From positions 5,366,501 to 5,430,500 of the forward strand of contig NZ_OY781365.1 in assembly GCF_963676815.1 (NCBI RefSeq): a stretch of 64,000 bases of DNA. Reading direction: 5' to 3'. Below are positions 34,165 through 43,085 of the stretch, in pieces. A program made the translations under genes and the position numbers. Numbering within the stretch: the stretch's first letter is position 1; the number at the start of each line of letters is the position of its first letter. The stretch is from an uncultured Draconibacterium sp. Lineage in GTDB: Bacteria; Bacteroidota; Bacteroidia; Bacteroidales; Prolixibacteraceae. The notes beneath the pieces are model-generated. The model made no database searches. It saw only the letters and a list, made by a program, of their open reading frames with translations, and was not told the DNA's origin.

Positions 34165-35087
34165 AACAGGCGAATCGTATCATTGCATTTTTAATATTGA
34201 CATTTTCGTTTTATTCAAATAGCTATGGGATGAAAAAGCAAACGGGATTTATACAAATTGAACCACACCTGAGATTATGGGTGGAAACCTACGGTGATGA
34301 CTCGAACGAAGCCATTCTATTTATTTCAGGAGCCGGCGCTAATTCATCATTCTGGTCGGATAAGCTTTGCAAAAACCTCGCCAACAGAAACTTTTATGTG
34401 ATAAAATACGACCATCGCGATTTTGGTTATTCTACGAAAGTTGATTACGAAAAAAATCCCTTCGACGTTATGCAACTTACCAAAGATGCCATAACAATAT
34501 TGGATTCGCTTTCGGTTAAAAAGGCTCATGTTGTAGGCCATTCGATGGGTGGTTTTATAGTTCAGCTATTGGCAATTCATTATCCCGACAGGATTATTTC
34601 CATGACTTCCGCTTCTGCTTCAACAAATTCCGGTAGTATCCCTCCGCCACCACCTAAAACCTGGGAAATATTTATGGAAAACAATCCGACCAATAATTTT
34701 AATAATGACCTGGAAGATTTCCTGAAAGTCTGGAAATACCTGAATGGCACTACCGAATTTAATGAAGAACTGGCTATTGAATACACCAAAAATCTGTATG
34801 ATCGTCAGGATATTATTGGGGCTATTGGCGACTCGCATGTTAAAGCACAGGCAAATCTTACCGACAGAACAGAACAACTGCAACAGGTAAAAATACCGGC
34901 CCTAATTATTCATGGTGAAGAAGATTACCTGGTTGATAAGTTGGGTGGAATTCAAACAGCAGAGAGTTTATCTAACTCAAATTTGGTTTTGATACCAACT
35001 ATGGGGCATGTTCCTTTTAACCAGCAAATTCTGGACAGGTTTGAAGAGGAGATAATTCAGTTTGTAGTAAAAAACAAGACAAGGTAG
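34161..35087 (+). CDS. exported alpha/beta hydrolase
   Basis: 308 residues read from a GTG at 34161 that overlaps the previous stop (GTGA). This start gives a good signal peptide (MKQANRIIAFLILTFSFYSN), which the next ATG would remove, so GTG is preferred. Motifs: ILFISGAGANSSFW, VIKYDHRDFGYST, VVGHSMGGFIVQLLA (nucleophile Ser near residue 128) and PTMGHVPFN (His). Similar to the previous gene but secreted. Last gene of the operon; a 102-nt gap with a new promoter follows. Confidence 0.83.
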   Translation: MKQANRIIAFLILTFSFYSNSYGMKKQTGFIQIEPHLRLWVETYGDDSNEAILFISGAGANSSFWSDKLCKNLANRNFYVIKYDHRDFGYSTKVDYEKNPFDVMQLTKDAITILDSLSVKKAHVVGHSMGGFIVQLLAIHYPDRIISMTSASASTNSGSIPPPPPKTWEIFMENNPTNNFNNDLEDFLKVWKYLNGTTEFNEELAIEYTKNLYDRQDIIGAIGDSHVKAQANLTDRTEQLQQVKIPALIIHGEEDYLVDKLGGIQTAESLSNSNLVLIPTMGHVPFNQQILDRFEEEIIQFVVKNKTR

Positions 35088-35145
35088 ATTAATGACGCAA
35101 TTGTCTTCATGCACTGACAAAGTTTTAAATCTTCTACGGATGTAT

Positions 35146-35154
35146 TATCTTTAG
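35146..35154 (+). promoter_or_regulatory. candidate promoter box of LAL regulator copy 1
   Basis: TATCTTTAG within GTATTATCTTTAG lies 36 nt before the start at 35190. The same 13-base string precedes the intact third copy at 40288 at nearly the same distance. Confidence 0.4.
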
Positions 35155-35189
35155 GAGGTTTGCAGTAAACTACCAGTCATTAACCAGAA

Positions 35190-37859
35190 ATGCTACTAAC
35201 TAAACTACATATTCCGCAACCCAAAGAGCATGTGGTTCACCGATCAGCTTTATTTGAAAAATTAAATGAAGGATTGAACCGGAGATTAATTCTTGTTTCC
35301 GCCACAGCAGGTTATGGAAAAACTACGCTTGTTAGTGACTGGATACTTCAAAACAAAATACCAACTGCCTGGTACTCGGTGGATGGCCGCGATAATGATC
35401 CCTTTGAATTTCTGAGCTTAATGATTAACAGCATCCAGACAGTTAATGAAAACATTGGGGGCAAATCACTTAATTTATTAAAATCTCCGGGCACTGCAGA
35501 AATAAAGTATATTATCGAACTGCTTATAAATGATATACTTTCTGTTGAAAAAGAGTTTCTGCTTGTTATTGACGACTTGCATTTAATTAGCTCCTCAGAG
35601 ATATTTAAGACCCTAAGTTTTATCATTGAGTACAAACCTCAAAACTTTAAAATTGCGCTGTTAACTCGCTCTGATCCACCCATTTCATTGGCACGGCTGA
35701 GAAGTCAGAATGAACTTATGGAAATTAGGTCCGCTGATTTAAGCTTTAACGAGCACGATATTACCGGTTTTTTTAACCGGAAATTAAAGCTCGGGCTTAC
35801 CCGGAATGACATTAGCCTGGTAGGGCTAAAAACCGAAGGTTGGATTGCAGGTTTACAATTAACAGCAATTACACTTCAGAATAAAGATAATATTTCGGAA
35901 TACCTGAAAAGTATTGCCGGAGACAGCAGGTATATTATGGATTACCTGATTGAGGAAGTCCTGAATACATTGGATAATGAGACGCGCGAGTTTCTTTTAA
36001 AAACCTCGGTACTGGATCAATTCTCCGGCTCGCTATGCGATGCAATACTCGACAAAAACAATGGCCAGCAATTACTCGAATCGCTTGAAAAATGTAACAT
36101 GTTTATCGTCCCGCTCGATGATGAACGCAAATGGTTTCGTTACCATCATCTTTTTGGCGATTTATTAAAACAACGACTGCAAATCAAGTATAAAGAACAA
36201 CTACCAGAATTGCATAAAAAAGCTGGCTTGTGGTATGAAGCAAAAGGATTTTCCTTGTTTGCCATTGAGCATACTCTAAAAGCCGGAAGTACGGAAAAAG
36301 CACTGCAATTAATTGATAAAGAAGTTGATAATTTGTGGGAAACTTCGCAGTATTCAATAATCCTGAAATTTGCACAGCATCTGGATGAAAACGAAGTTCT
36401 CTCAAGTGGTAAATTTGGTATTGCCTACGCCTGGGTACTCATTATAATGGGTAAGTTGGATGTCGCCGAGGTATTTCTGGATAAATTACAATCCAGTATA
36501 AAGAACGACGACTCTAACGGCGCCAGGAATAAACTGATGGGAAGATTGTATGAAACCTACAACCTTTTAAAAGTCTTTTCGGGCGATGTTGAAGCCGCAT
36601 TCAGGTATTCAAAACTTGCTATTGAAAATATTGAAACAAATGATGTTTTATGGAATTCGTGGGCTCATATTTCATACGGAGAATCAAATTTGCTTCGGTT
36701 TGAATTGAACAAAAGCATCAGCTCATTTAAAATTGCAAGAGAAAAGGCTCAAAAAGTAGATAACCTGTACCTGAATTTAATAGCAACCTCTAAAACTGCG
36801 TATGTATTAAAAGTAAAAGGGGAGTATACTAAATCACTCGAACTATGTAATAACCTTCTTGAAACATTTAATGCCGATTCAAAAATCGAAGAATACCGGA
36901 TTGGCCTGTTATCGTCAATACTTTATTCCATAATTGGTTATATTCAGGCCGAGCAGGGAAAAACTGAGGAAGGAATTAAAAATGCCCGTAAAGGTTATAA
37001 TCTTTCAAGAGGAGTTTTAAGCCTGTCGTTTCAAGCTTACAATGGTTTATTGCTTGCAGAAACATATTACAAAGCTGGAGAATTCAATAAAGCTTTGTCG
37101 TTAATTGAAGAGCTTGAAAAGATCGTTAATCAGGATATTGCGCAATGGCTTTATGTTTTGGCCAATTCCTTAAAATGCAATTTGCTGATATTGCTTGGTG
37201 AAGATGAAAAGGCTCTCACAATCCTTAACCGAAGAAAAGAAACAACTAAAAACCACAATTTTGAGAACTATTTTTATAATGTTGCCATTGCTCGTTGTCG
37301 TATCTCACAGAAAAATTATAGCGAATCCATCTCGTTGCTAACAGACCTGAAGGAGGGATTGGAGAGTCACGAAGCTTTTGAATTATTAGCAGAAGTAGAA
37401 CTTTTAATGGCAAAATCCTTATTGCTTGCCAATAAAAGGGAAGAGGCCATAAATTCCGTTTTGGATTGTTTAAAATGCACCCAATCTGATCATTTTAATA
37501 GAATTTATATCAATGAAGGGGCAGAAATTGAGTCCTTATTAAGGGAAATAGGACAAAGAAAGAAAGTTAGTTCGACGGAAAAACTAGATGCAGTGTCTTC
37601 CAGCTATTTGAATGTTCTTATTGAAGCTTTTGAAAATGAAAAGAAAACAAGTAAAGCTGCAACGGAAAATGTTTTAAGTGCCCGTGAATTAGATACACTT
37701 AAACTATTAGCCAAAGAATACTCCAACCAGCAAATTGCCGACGATTTGTTTATTTCTTTGAATACCGTAAAAAGCCACTTGAAAAACATTAATCTCAAAC
37801 TCGAAGTGGATAGTAGAACAAAAGCTGTAGAAAAGGCGAAAGAACTTGGGATTGTCTAA
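35190..37859 (+). CDS. MalT/LAL-type LuxR-family ATP-dependent regulator, copy 1
   Basis: 889 residues with the architecture of MalT-like large regulators. An N-terminal STAND ATPase has Walker A ATAGYGKTTL near residue 36 and Walker B LLVIDDLHLI near residue 130. The middle (about 330-800) is helical TPR-like repeats for effector binding. The C-terminal LuxR HTH is LSARELDTLKLLAKEYSNQQ continuing IADDLFISLNTVKSHLKNIN. Such proteins activate promoters after binding ATP and an inducer. It is closely related to the gene at 40288-42975 and to a decayed copy between them. Confidence 0.9.
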   Translation: MLLTKLHIPQPKEHVVHRSALFEKLNEGLNRRLILVSATAGYGKTTLVSDWILQNKIPTAWYSVDGRDNDPFEFLSLMINSIQTVNENIGGKSLNLLKSPGTAEIKYIIELLINDILSVEKEFLLVIDDLHLISSSEIFKTLSFIIEYKPQNFKIALLTRSDPPISLARLRSQNELMEIRSADLSFNEHDITGFFNRKLKLGLTRNDISLVGLKTEGWIAGLQLTAITLQNKDNISEYLKSIAGDSRYIMDYLIEEVLNTLDNETREFLLKTSVLDQFSGSLCDAILDKNNGQQLLESLEKCNMFIVPLDDERKWFRYHHLFGDLLKQRLQIKYKEQLPELHKKAGLWYEAKGFSLFAIEHTLKAGSTEKALQLIDKEVDNLWETSQYSIILKFAQHLDENEVLSSGKFGIAYAWVLIIMGKLDVAEVFLDKLQSSIKNDDSNGARNKLMGRLYETYNLLKVFSGDVEAAFRYSKLAIENIETNDVLWNSWAHISYGESNLLRFELNKSISSFKIAREKAQKVDNLYLNLIATSKTAYVLKVKGEYTKSLELCNNLLETFNADSKIEEYRIGLLSSILYSIIGYIQAEQGKTEEGIKNARKGYNLSRGVLSLSFQAYNGLLLAETYYKAGEFNKALSLIEELEKIVNQDIAQWLYVLANSLKCNLLILLGEDEKALTILNRRKETTKNHNFENYFYNVAIARCRISQKNYSESISLLTDLKEGLESHEAFELLAEVELLMAKSLLLANKREEAINSVLDCLKCTQSDHFNRIYINEGAEIESLLREIGQRKKVSSTEKLDAVSSSYLNVLIEAFENEKKTSKAATENVLSARELDTLKLLAKEYSNQQIADDLFISLNTVKSHLKNINLKLEVDSRTKAVEKAKELGIV

Positions 37860-37874
37860 TTCAGATATTCAAAT

Positions 37875-38082
37875 ATGCTTCTAACTAAACTACATATTCC
37901 GCAATCCAAAAAGAATATTGTTCACCGACAAGATTTATTTGAAAGATTAGATAAAGGATTAACCCGTAAATTAATTCTTGTTTCAGCTACGGCGGGATAT
38001 GGAAAAACGACGCTTGTTAGTAATTGGATTCATAAACATAATTTCCAAACTGCATGGTATTCCTTAGATGAAGGAGATAATG
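37875..38082 (+). pseudogene. LAL regulator copy 2, N-terminal fragment cut by IS3
   Basis: 69 codons that closely match the first 69 of both intact LAL genes (MLLTKLHIPQSKKNIVHR, Walker A ATAGYGKTTL) and then run into the IS3 left end at 38083. The start lies 15 nt after the stop of copy 1. Its missing C-terminal end survives as a separate fragment at 39971-40126. Confidence 0.85.
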
Positions 38083-38205
38083 TGTAAGCTTCCCCTTTTT
38101 AGGACTATCTAAAAATAGATTATTTTCTTTTTCATAACCAAATTCTGAAAGCTTTTTCAATGTGATTTTTGGTTCTGTCAAGGGCGACTGAGTTAGCGAA
38201 GTCGT

Positions 38206-39085
38206 TTATATACCCTTGACAGGTTCGTAAATCACATTTTCTTTGCTGTTCAGCTTTTGGTTCTTCATTTTATTGGCATAACCAATGGGAGTCATTCCTC
38301 CCAATGAATCATGCGGTCTTCTATTGTTGTAATCAAATATCCATCTTTCTGTTTCATTTCTGGCTTCATCCAACGATTGAAACAGGTAGGCATCCAATAC
38401 TGCCCTGCGGTAGGTTCCGTTAAATCGCTCTACAAAAGCATTCTGTGTTGGCTTGCCTGGCTGGGTATATAAAAGTTCAATTCCTTGAAATTTGCTCCAT
38501 TCTTTTAACAGCTCAGCAATAAACTCGGGGCCGTTATCCATCCTTATTTGTGATGGTTTGCCCCTGCGTTTTATCAAGTGATTCAGGACATAAACTACTT
38601 TATTGCTTCGGATGGAATGGTCAAGTTCAACATGGAGCGCTTCTCGGTTAAAGTCATCCATAATATTGAAACTTTTTATCTTCCGTCCATTCTCCAGAGC
38701 ATCGTGCATAAAATCAATCGACCAACAATTATTGATATTTTCGGGGATTACCAAAGGAACTTTTACCCTGGCAGGGAGCCTTTTCTTTACTTTCCTGCGC
38801 ATATTCAGTTTCATCATGCAATAAACCCGATACACCCGCTTGTGGTTCCACTCATTGCCTTCCAGGCGTAATCGGCCATATGCCTTCCAAAAACCTTCTG
38901 TAGGGTGGTCTTTCGCTTTTATGGTAAGTGCATCAATTACCTCAGCATCGTCTTTTATCGACTCGTAGTAATAAACGGAACGACTCATATTTAACACACG
39001 GCACGCCCTGCGGATGCCAACTGTTGGATTGATGCAAACTTCCTTTGCAATCTCTCTTTTTTCACAAGGCTTTAAAGCTTTTTTT
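38206..39085 (-). CDS. IS3-family transposase OrfB (expressed by frameshift)
   Basis: The DDE integrase domain is in the frame from the first ATG at 38997 (MLNMSRSVYYYES, 263 residues). Translation probably enters from orfA by a -1 shift at the A7 run at 39079-39085, giving EKREIAKEVCINPTVGIRRA upstream of that ATG. Catalytic residues: CWSIDFMHDAL (Asp), QIRMDNGPEF (Asp) and FVERFNGTYRRAVLDAY (Glu). Full length, no stops, so the element may be active. Confidence 0.88.
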
Positions 39086-39338
39086 CGATAATCTCTTTGG
39101 CAAGTTTTAAATCAAGAGCTTGTTCGGCATACATCATTTTTAATTTGCGGTTCTCCTCTTCGAGTTCCTTGAGCCTTTTCAACTCTGTGGCTTCCATGCC
39201 GCCATATCGTTGCCGCCATTTGTAAAATGTAGCTCGGCTAACACTATGGTCACGAACAATTTCTTCTACGCTTTTGCCGTTTTCGTACTCCTTCAAAATC
39301 GAGGAGATTTGTTGTGGTGTAAATCTTTTCTTCTTCAT
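39072..39338 (-). CDS. IS3-family transposase OrfA
   Basis: 88 residues with an HTH_Tnp domain (KKKRFTPQQISSILKEYENG, then SRATFYKWRQRYGG) and a C-terminal leucine zipper (LKRLKELEEENRKLKMMYAE). It binds the IS ends. Its last codons (GAA AAA AAG) contain the slippery heptamer used to make the OrfAB fusion. It resembles the orphan protein at 2098-2364 in layout but clearly differs in sequence. Confidence 0.9.
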   Translation of the reverse strand: MKKKRFTPQQISSILKEYENGKSVEEIVRDHSVSRATFYKWRQRYGGMEATELKRLKELEEENRKLKMMYAEQALDLKLAKEIIEKKL

Positions 39339-39407
39339 CTTCTAACAGTTCAAAATTAACGTTTATTTGTCTACTTTTAAACTGTCCTTTTTTTGGGGAA
39401 GCTTACA

Positions 39408-39782
39408 ACAGGTATTGAAATATTGAATAGATGTGGAAAAGCTTGTTGCGAAACATCCAAACTTTATCATGGTGTTTGTAAAATCAGAAATAAGAATGCC
39501 TCTGAAACAAATACTGATATTTTGTTTAATGACTTCAAGGAAGAATATTACAATTCTGACAATTTTACAAAAACAGGAAATACTATAACCTTGATGTTTG
39601 AAGAGTGTACTTGTCCGATGGTGAAAAATGGAGTGAATAATTCATTTTTATGCAATTGCACTATTGGATACTCTAAAAAGTTATTTGAAACTTTATTTGA
39701 CAAAAAGGTGACAATTGATTTGGAAGAATCTATTTTAAAAGGCGACCGTGTCTGTAAGCAGATTATTAAGATTTTAGTTTAG
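39408..39782 (+). pseudogene. C-terminal fragment of a DUF6144/amino-thiazoline hydrolase-like protein
   Basis: About 124 codons in frame after the IS3 end; the nearest start codon is a TTG inside the IS, so the true 5' end is missing. Cysteine-rich motifs TLMFEECTCPMVKNG and FLCNCTIGYSKKLFETLF, then VTIDLEESILKGDRVCKQII, recall the DUF6144/L-2-amino-thiazoline-4-carboxylate hydrolase-like family, whose members are commonly annotated as hydrolases without proof. It has no relation to the LAL fragment on the other side of the IS. Confidence 0.5.
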
Positions 39783-39825
39783 GTCAAAATATGATAATAT
39801 ACTGACATGAAAAATAAAAAAACTG

Positions 39826-39950
39826 CCTACAACAAAGGCTAAAACCAATGGCCTCCGTTAGCAGTTTCAGTAAGACAGAACGTGAATAGAATAACGATAA
39901 TTAAAATAAAACATCAACGTATAGCAAACGGCCACTGGTCTTAGCCAAAA
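39826..39950. repeat. long imperfect inverted repeat (attC-like fold)
   Basis: GGCTAAAACCAATGGCC (39837-39853) and GGCCACTGGTCTTAGCC (39930-39946) are complementary at 15 of 17 positions, enclosing about 76 nt. It is preceded by ACTGCCTACAACAAA. It follows the DUF6144-like fragment directly. Size and folding resemble gene-cassette recombination sites; it may also be one of the dispersed repeats of this phylum. No integron integrase is present in the window. Confidence 0.4.
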
Positions 39951-39970
39951 CGAGAGTGGAACATAAAAAC

Positions 39971-40126
39971 TATTTGCCAAATAATATTCCATCCGATAAA
40001 TCGCGGTTAAGTTGTCTATTTTGTTGAATACTGTAAAAAACCCACCTGAAAAAATTAACCTCAAACTTGAAGTAGACAACCGTATTTTAAGCTGCTAAAA
40101 AGGTAAAAGAACATGGAATTGTCTAA
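39971..40126 (+). pseudogene. LAL regulator copy 2, decayed C-terminal HTH fragment
   Basis: The DNA aligns to the last 50 codons of the intact LAL genes: TTGAATACTGTAAAAAACCC, CACCTGAAAAAATTAACCTC and AACTTGAAGTAGACAACCG correspond to the SLNTVKTHLKNINLKLEVDS coding stretch at 42875-42930. It carries an extra A (six instead of five in the GTAAAAAACCC run) and further small changes that break the frame. With the fragment at 37875 it shows that a third LAL gene once lay here. Confidence 0.75.
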
Positions 40127-40241
40127 CTCATATAATAGTTCCTAAACTATTGGAAGATGTATGTATTCATTTTTTTGTATAAGCATAATTCGTGAGCCGA
40201 TATTGTGGGAACATAACTTTTTCAGTTATATATTGAAGTAT

Positions 40242-40250
40242 TATCTTTAG
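40242..40250 (+). promoter_or_regulatory. candidate promoter box of LAL regulator copy 3
   Basis: TATCTTTAG in the string GTATTATCTTTAG, 38 nt before the start at 40288, matches the box before copy 1. Sequence further upstream differs between the copies. Confidence 0.4.
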
Positions 40251-40287
40251 ATTCCAATTTAGACGGGCCAATTAGAATTATTCAAAT

Positions 40288-42975
40288 ATGCTACTAACTA
40301 AACTACATATTCCGCAACCTAAAGAAAATGTTGTTCACCGATCAGCTTTATTTGAAAAATTAAACGAAGGATTAAACCGCAAATTAGTTCTCGTTTCAGC
40401 ACCGGCGGGTTACGGAAAAACAACGCTTGTTGTCGACTGGATTTACAGTAAAAAGCTTAAATCAGTTTGGTATTCGCTGGATGAAAGCGACAACATTTTT
40501 ACTTCATTTTTAAGTTATCTGATAACCGGACTGCAAACTATCGATAAAAGCATAGGAGAAACCATTCAACCACTCTTAAAAACCGCTGTAAACCTTTCTG
40601 CTGAAAAAATCACCGGGATATTGGTAAACGACCTGATCCAGTCAAATAAAATGTTCGTGTTGGTGTTCGATGATTTCCATTACATTCATCAAAAAGAGAT
40701 CATTCAGTTCATCAACTATTTTATTCGCTTTTTACCGGATAATTTACACATCGCCATTATAACAAGAAGCGATCCTTCAATTCAACTTTCAAAATTGCGA
40801 AGTAAACAGCAACTAATTGAGTTGAGAATTGATGATTTGAGTTTCTCGGCAAAAGATACCAACGAGTTTTTTTACAGAACACACAACATTAGCTTAAAAG
40901 AAGAAGATGCCGATTTTCTGCAGACCAAAACGGAAGGCTGGATATCAGGCATTCATTTAGCCGGAATTTCAATTAAAGGGCAGGATAATGTTTCCACATT
41001 TATTCAAAATTTGAAAGGTAGCAGCCGGTATATTATGGATTATCTACTTGATGAAGTCCTTTCTGTTCAGGATAAGCAAGTGAAAGATTTTCTGCTAAAA
41101 ACCGCCATTTTGAAGCGCTTGTGCCCTGATTTATGCGATCACATTCTCTGTACCACAAACAGTCATGAAATAGTGGAGTTATTGGAAACCAACAACATGT
41201 TCATTATTCCACTGGACAACGAAAGAAAATGGTATCGTTACCATCATTTGTTTTCCGATTTACTCCGAAAAAGGTTGATTCAATCTTCATCAATCAACAT
41301 TCCGGAACTACATACTTTGGCAAGTGAGTGGTTGATTAACAACGACCTTGTTGACGAAGCCATTCATCATTTGTTGCTTGCAAAGAATTATGAAAAAGCC
41401 GCTGAATTAATTTCGCAGGAAATGTTCAAAATCTGGGATGATGGCAATCATTATAAATTTAGTCCGTGGCTAAATTCTCTGCCTGAAAATATCCTGAGTC
41501 AAACCCCTCAATTAATCATTCTCAAAGCAGAACTGGCAATGACCAGGTGGCAAATTAAGGATGCTGAAGAATTACTAAACAGTGCAGAGACTATACTAAA
41601 TGACATTGAAAATAACAAGATTACACCATTAATTTCACTTTCAACAAGTGGTAAAAATTACAGAGGGCGAATATTGGTGAACTACGCCTTAATTGCTTCT
41701 TATCATGAAAAGCCCAAAGACATCATTAGATATGTTGAGGAGGCATTGGAAATACTCTCAACTGATCAGCTTATCTGGAGAAATTTGGCTAAAATGATTT
41801 TGAGTGATGCCTATTTTATAATAGGAAAATTGCCTGAAGCACAAAAAGGGCAGGTCGAAACTAATAAGTCCTACATGATTGCTCAAAATCCCTTCCTGTA
41901 TTTAATGTCCGGGGCAAATTTGGCTGTTACGCTTAGGCAGCAAGGAAAACTAAATGAGGTACTAGAGCTTTGTGAAAACCTTATTAAAGATGCTGAAGAT
42001 AAAAAGCTGAGCAATACAACTGTAGTGGGTTGGCTACAAACAATTAAAGCTGAGGTTCTGGCAGAATTCAATAATATAGACGAGGCTGAAAAGATTGCAC
42101 TAAAGGGAGTCGCAACAGCTGAGAATTTTAAAATTTTTGGTGTGGTTTTAAAATGCCGTTTATTGCTTATAAGAATTTACTTCTCAAAAGGGAAGTATTC
42201 CGAAATTAACCAAATTTTGCAGCTAATTAAGGATGAAACTGTTGGTTTTGGAGTAACCGGACATATAAAAAGTCAAATTGATTCCTGGAGAGCCAGAATG
42301 TCAATCTCTCAAAGCAATTACACTGAGTTGGAACAATGGATGAGCGAATACGAAGACCGTGAAGGGATTATTTTCGATTACATCAACGAGAATAAAAATA
42401 TAGCAGCATCACGGGTGTACATGGCACTTGGAAGATTCAATGAAGCAGAAGAAATCCTTTCGAATTTGGAAACCGAAGCAGAAACAAACAACAGAATAAA
42501 TGCTCTGATAGAAATTCTTTTGCTGAAAGCTCAGTTGAAATACCAAACAGGAGAATCTGAACTTGCAAAAAAACTATTATACAAAGCCTTTTCGTATGCC
42601 GAACCCGGTGGCTATATAAGAACCTTTATCGATGAAGGACCTGTCATTGGGGAACTCGCAAAAAATCTACAACGAAATAAAAATTCAGGATTTATAAATT
42701 CTAAAGTTGCAGTCTCGCAAGAATACATAAATCAATTATGTAGTGCTTTTTCTGCAGAGAATAAAAAAGAGGAACAAGCAGAAACGGGGCTCAGTACCAG
42801 AGAACTGGAGATACTAAAACTGATAGCTAAAGATTATTCCAACCAACAAATTGCCGATGAATCGTTTATTTCGTTGAACACTGTAAAAACCCACCTGAAA
42901 AACATCAATCTTAAACTCGAAGTAGACAGTCGGATAAAAGCTGTAGAAAAGGCGAAAACATTGGGAATACTCTGA
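40288..42975 (+). CDS. MalT/LAL-type LuxR-family ATP-dependent regulator, copy 3
   Basis: 895 residues, same layout as copy 1: Walker A APAGYGKTTL near residue 36, Walker B FVLVFDDFHYI near residue 130, helical repeat region, and a C-terminal LuxR HTH (LSTRELEILKLIAKDYSNQQ, then SLNTVKTHLKNINLKLEVDS). The two intact copies are nearly identical at both ends and much more different in the middle, as expected if they bind similar DNA but different inducers. It is followed by the palindrome/terminator at 43003-43060 and the second operon. Confidence 0.9.
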   Translation: MLLTKLHIPQPKENVVHRSALFEKLNEGLNRKLVLVSAPAGYGKTTLVVDWIYSKKLKSVWYSLDESDNIFTSFLSYLITGLQTIDKSIGETIQPLLKTAVNLSAEKITGILVNDLIQSNKMFVLVFDDFHYIHQKEIIQFINYFIRFLPDNLHIAIITRSDPSIQLSKLRSKQQLIELRIDDLSFSAKDTNEFFYRTHNISLKEEDADFLQTKTEGWISGIHLAGISIKGQDNVSTFIQNLKGSSRYIMDYLLDEVLSVQDKQVKDFLLKTAILKRLCPDLCDHILCTTNSHEIVELLETNNMFIIPLDNERKWYRYHHLFSDLLRKRLIQSSSINIPELHTLASEWLINNDLVDEAIHHLLLAKNYEKAAELISQEMFKIWDDGNHYKFSPWLNSLPENILSQTPQLIILKAELAMTRWQIKDAEELLNSAETILNDIENNKITPLISLSTSGKNYRGRILVNYALIASYHEKPKDIIRYVEEALEILSTDQLIWRNLAKMILSDAYFIIGKLPEAQKGQVETNKSYMIAQNPFLYLMSGANLAVTLRQQGKLNEVLELCENLIKDAEDKKLSNTTVVGWLQTIKAEVLAEFNNIDEAEKIALKGVATAENFKIFGVVLKCRLLLIRIYFSKGKYSEINQILQLIKDETVGFGVTGHIKSQIDSWRARMSISQSNYTELEQWMSEYEDREGIIFDYINENKNIAASRVYMALGRFNEAEEILSNLETEAETNNRINALIEILLLKAQLKYQTGESELAKKLLYKAFSYAEPGGYIRTFIDEGPVIGELAKNLQRNKNSGFINSKVAVSQEYINQLCSAFSAENKKEEQAETGLSTRELEILKLIAKDYSNQQIADESFISLNTVKTHLKNINLKLEVDSRIKAVEKAKTLGIL

Positions 42976-43002
42976 TTTTTAATTTCATGAAACATTCAAA
43001 AT

Positions 43003-43060
43003 CACCCTCTGAAATCACCCAAAAGGGTGATTTTTTTTTGGCGGATGATCCGGACCTTTG
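43003..43060 (+). promoter_or_regulatory. inverted-repeat operator/terminator and promoter of the 43086 operon
   Basis: A CACCC half-site (43003-43007), the palindrome AAATCACCC-AAAA-GGGTGATTT (43012-43033) and a TTTG core (43057-43060) repeat the arrangement at 29801-29857, with the same 36-bp distance from palindrome centre to TTTG. Here the palindrome is followed by a run of nine Ts, so it can also end transcription of the LAL gene 37 nt upstream. The -7 context is GACCTTTG, a weaker match to TAnnTTTG. Confidence 0.55.
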
Positions 43061-43085
43061 AAGTGTTGATTCAAAGCAAAACAAA

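Larger units (their letters stand above)
38083..39407 (-). mobile_element. complete IS3-family insertion sequence
   Basis: About 1325 bp bounded by TGTAAGCTTCCCC at the left (38083) and its complement GGGGAAGCTTACA at the right (to 39407); the GGAC/GTCC motif further in is also shared. OrfA and OrfB are on the minus strand and overlap through a frameshift site. There is no target duplication: the flanks (..ATAATG and ACAGG..) belong to unrelated genes, which implies recombination between two IS copies or an adjacent deletion. A solo right end of the same IS is at 3424-3457. Confidence 0.88.

Noticed and set aside
35190..42975. LAL genes as STAND-type antiphage proteins
   Set aside because: Both end in a well-formed LuxR HTH and have the MalT layout, and no effector domain such as a nuclease or TIR is present.
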